NCBI GenBank assembly: GCA_910588095.1
Contig: CAJUQH010000003.1
Coordinates: 1-64,000 of the forward strand
Origin: an uncultured Eggerthellaceae bacterium
Lineage (GTDB): Bacteria > Actinomycetota > Coriobacteriia > Coriobacteriales > Eggerthellaceae
Direction: 5' to 3'
DNA length: 64,000 nucleotides
Part shown: positions 61,804 to 64,000 of the stretch, in pieces
Position numbering within the stretch: the first letter of the stretch is position 1
Layout: every line of letters begins with the position of its first letter
The notes under the pieces: generated by a model
Database searches by the model: none
What the model was told of the DNA's origin: nothing
The model's input: only the letters and a program-made list of their open reading frames with translations
Program-made: the position numbers and the translations under genes

Positions 61804-61837
61804 CCTTATACCTTTATATAAGGTTCTATATAAAGGT
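61804..61837 (-). promoter_or_regulatory. Nested palindromic operator upstream of the MFS gene
   Basis: ACCTTTATATA (61810-61820) and TATATAAAGGT (61827-61837) are perfect 11-bp inverted arms. A second palindrome, CCTTATA (61804-61810) with TATAAGG (61817-61823), overlaps the left arm. TATA-rich sequence provides possible -10 boxes on both strands. A dedicated regulator is expected but no regulator gene adjoins. Confidence 0.6.
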
Positions 61838-62294
61838 GCATCGAAGGTGGCTCCTTCGGAGAAACGACCGCGCGTTTCCTCCTTCCACGATTCTCTGACC
61901 TTTCAAGCATTCGCTTTCCAGGGACGAAGCTTAGGGAATCCGCCTCAAGAAAGTGAATGATGGGGATAAGAGTACAGTATAAAGAGGGGCTTGGGAACCC
62001 GGTTTTATGACTTTTGGCCCCATTCCCTCAACCCGGAAGGTTGATTTTTGAGCGCCTTCAACCGTCGTGAGCGGTAGTTTCGCAGGGGTGGCCGGTAGAA
62101 TCGGGGTCGCTCGTCATGTATGAGGTATGAGGGGAAGGTTGATGCACTGCAAGGTCGTGCCGCAGTCCTGACGGCACCAGAGGACGTTCTGAGCATCACT
62201 ACCGAAGGGGTAATGCGCCCTGCCCCCGCAAGAGTGAGGGGCGTTGGCGCGCGTGGGCTGCCTTGAAGGGTGGCACGGCCGATCCGTGGGCATG
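61838..62294. other. Non-coding interval between MFS and dnaK genes
   Basis: About 450 bases with no convincing gene. Features seen: GCAT...ATGC and TACC...GGTA pairing around 62193-62215, and a GCCCC/GGGGC hairpin near 62222-62245 that may terminate the minus-strand dnaK transcript. A 64-codon minus-strand frame (62005-62199) has no family likeness. Confidence 0.4.
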
Positions 62295-64000
62295 CTAGGC
62301 GCGGGCTAGCAGCTCCTTAAGGCGCGCGGTGGCCTCAGCCAGCTTGGCGCGGTCGTCATTGGTGACCTTGGCGGGCTTCTTGAGGAGGTAACGGTTGGCT
62401 TCGGTGGTGGCGGCCTTTATGTCGCGGCGCAGCTGCTTGTCCAGCTCCTTGCCTCGCTGGCGCACGAGCTCGTTCGCCTCGTTCACCACGGCTTGCGCCT
62501 CGTTGGCCTTCTCGATGGCATCGCGCCGGGCAGCGTCGTCGGCGGCATAGCGCTCGGCATCGGCTTTGGCGGCGGCTATCTCGTCGTCGGACATGCGCTC
62601 CGAATCGGTGATGGTGATGGACTGCTGGTTGCCCGTGCCAAGGTCCTTCGCCGACACGTTGAGGATGCCGTTGGCATCGATGTCGAAGCTCACGAGAATC
62701 TGGGGCACGCCGGCTGGGGCTCGCTTGATGCCTTTGAGCTGGAACTTGCCGATGGTCTTGTTGTCGGCGGCCATGGGGCGCTCGCCTTGCAGCACGTGCA
62801 CCTCCACCTTGGTCTGGAAGGGCGCGGCGGTGGTGAACACCTGCTCGTAGTGGATGGGCAGCGTGGTGTTGCGCTCTATCACGCGGGTGGCAATGCCGCC
62901 TACCGTCTCGATGGCGAAGCTCATGGGCACCACGTCGAGCAGCAGCAGGCCGCCGCCGCGCGGCACGAGGCCGGTGCGGGCGCCTTCGAGGGTGGCGCCC
63001 TGGATGGCCGCGCCTTGGGCCACGCATTCGTCGGGGTTGATGGAGCTCGAGGGCTGCTTGCCCGTGAGGGAGCGCACGTGGTCGGCCACGGCGGGGATGC
63101 GGGTCGAGCCGCCAACCAGCAGCACGCTGCCCAGCTCGCTGGCGGCTATGCCGGCGTCGCCGAGGGCCTGCTGCACGGGACCTGTAGTGCGCTCCACCAG
63201 GTCACGGGTGAGGCGGTCGAAGTCGGCGCGGGTCACGGTGGCTTCCAAGTGGGCTGGGCCGTCGGCTCCGGCGGCCAGGAACGGCAGGTTCACCGTGGTG
63301 GAATCGAGAGACGACAGCTCGCATTTGGCCTGGCGCGCCGCCTCGCGCACGCGCTGGAGCGCCTGGGCGTCGCGCGTCACGTCGATGCCGCTTTCGCGCT
63401 TGAAGCCGTCGGCCAGGTGCTGGGCCAGGCGCTCGTCGAAGTCGTCGCCACCCAGGTGGTTGTCGCCGGCTGTGGCCAGCACCTCGATGACGTCCTCGCC
63501 TATCTCGATGATGGACACGTCGAACGTGCCGCCGCCCAGGTCGTACACCATGACCTTCTGCGCCTGGCCATGGTCGAGGCCGTAAGCCAGCGCGGCGGCC
63601 GTGGGCTCGTTGATGATGCGCAGCACGTTGAGCCCGGCGATGGCGCCCGCGTCCTTGGTGGCTTGGCGCTGGGCGTCGGTGAAGTAGGCGGGTACGGTTA
63701 TGACCGCGTCGGACACGGCTTGGCCGAGGAAGCGCTCGGCATCGGTGCGCAGCTTGCGCAGCAGCATGGCCGAAAGCTGCGGGGCCGAGAAGCTCTGGCC
63801 GTCCACGGTGGTGCTCCAGGCGCTGCCCATGTGGCGCTTGACCGACGTGACGGTGCGCCCCGGGTTCATGGCGGCCTGGCGCAGGGCGACGGTGCCCACC
63901 AGGCGCTCGCCGTCCTTCGTGAACGCCTCGACCGAGGGGGTGGTGCGCTCGCCTTCGGCGTTGGGGATTATCTCGGGCTGGCTGCCCTGGACGGCTGCCA
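62295..64000 (-). CDS. dnaK: Hsp70 chaperone DnaK (5' part beyond the window), short lid
   Basis: About 568 residues are visible; the gene runs off the right edge, and the open frame continues upstream of the first in-window start as [23 protein letters not shown], normal for the DnaK ATPase domain. [47 protein letters not shown] and [13 protein letters not shown] are the Hsp70 motifs; the substrate-binding domain follows. The C-terminal lid is short, ending ...RLKELLARA without the usual extended acidic, Gly-rich tail. It folds and protects proteins using ATP. No grpE or dnaJ lies downstream in the window. Confidence 0.93.
   Translation of the reverse strand, partial: AAVQGSQPEIIPNAEGERTTPSVEAFTKDGERLVGTVALRQAAMNPGRTVTSVKRHMGSAWSTTVDGQSFSAPQLSAMLLRKLRTDAERFLGQAVSDAVITVPAYFTDAQRQATKDAGAIAGLNVLRIINEPTAAALAYGLDHGQAQKVMVYDLGGGTFDVSIIEIGEDVIEVLATAGDNHLGGDDFDERLAQHLADGFKRESGIDVTRDAQALQRVREAARQAKCELSSLDSTTVNLPFLAAGADGPAHLEATVTRADFDRLTRDLVERTTGPVQQALGDAGIAASELGSVLLVGGSTRIPAVADHVRSLTGKQPSSSINPDECVAQGAAIQGATLEGARTGLVPRGGGLLLLDVVPMSFAIETVGGIATRVIERNTTLPIHYEQVFTTAAPFQTKVEVHVLQGERPMAADNKTIGKFQLKGIKRAPAGVPQILVSFDIDANGILNVSAKDLGTGNQQSITITDSERMSDDEIAAAKADAERYAADDAARRDAIEKANEAQAVVNEANELVRQRGKELDKQLRRDIKAATTEANRYLLKKPAKVTNDDRAKLAEATARLKELLARA

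Noticed and set aside
62005-62199. Small minus-strand gene of 64 codons
   Set aside because: No ribosome site, no recognisable domain and compositional signs of chance.

Overview
The window is GC-rich, densely coded DNA. It looks like an anaerobic gut actinobacterium of the class Coriobacteriia, family Eggerthellaceae or a close relative. The reasons are the cytoplasmic DMSO-reductase-family molybdoenzymes paired with small ferredoxins, a carnitine-type (cai/fix) operon, rubrerythrin, an AAHS-type MFS transporter, MEP-pathway IspG and large BspA/InlB-repeat surface proteins. This is inference from gene content; no rRNA or tRNA gene was seen, so the assignment is not tested.

Positions 1-21,100 are catabolic and respiratory. 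A DASS anion transporter, a molybdopterin enzyme and its ferredoxin (159-4298) end at a terminator facing a LysR regulator. The regulator diverges from a nine-gene operon (5650-14979): CaiA-like acyl-CoA reductase, EtfB/FixA, EtfA/FixB, a hot-dog protein, a phytoene-desaturase-like flavoprotein, CaiB-like CoA transferase, acyl-CoA ligase, FixC and FixX. Together these would activate a carboxylic acid to its CoA ester, reduce it with ETF-delivered electrons and recycle CoA. No CaiD-type hydratase and no carnitine transporter are present, so the substrate is open. A flippase-like membrane protein, a regulator with two MarR domains and a second molybdoenzyme/ferredoxin pair follow (14970-20331).

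Positions 20,460-31,963 and 41,296-47,102 are accessory DNA. They carry three large paralogous surface proteins (BspA-type leucine-rich repeats, InlB-type repeats and a shared C-terminal domain). One is intact. The other two are each cut by a frameshift at an identical G8 tract just after the signal peptide, while the rest of each frame stays open; this is the signature of slipped-strand phase variation. A rod-shaped structured RNA with its own promoter and terminator lies directly upstream of the intact paralogue. A zeta-like toxin/antitoxin pair with a 28-bp palindromic operator and an AAA ATPase with 33-bp-spaced upstream repeats sit in the same regions.

Positions 32,131-41,018 hold conserved genes: site-2 protease, IspG, ProS, phasin-like protein, UbiB-type kinase, RlmB, a small Cys-rich protein, a NYN nuclease, FolE and an ACT protein. 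Positions 47,408-52,507 encode three low-complexity, membrane-anchored proteins and a Phd-like antitoxin. Positions 53,026-64,000 carry IlvE and citramalate synthase (isoleucine/branched-chain synthesis), a TrpR/YerC-like regulator, rubrerythrin, a polyprenyl synthase, a peptidoglycan-binding protein, an unrecognised protein, an MFS transporter behind tandem terminators, and the 3' part of a dnaK gene.
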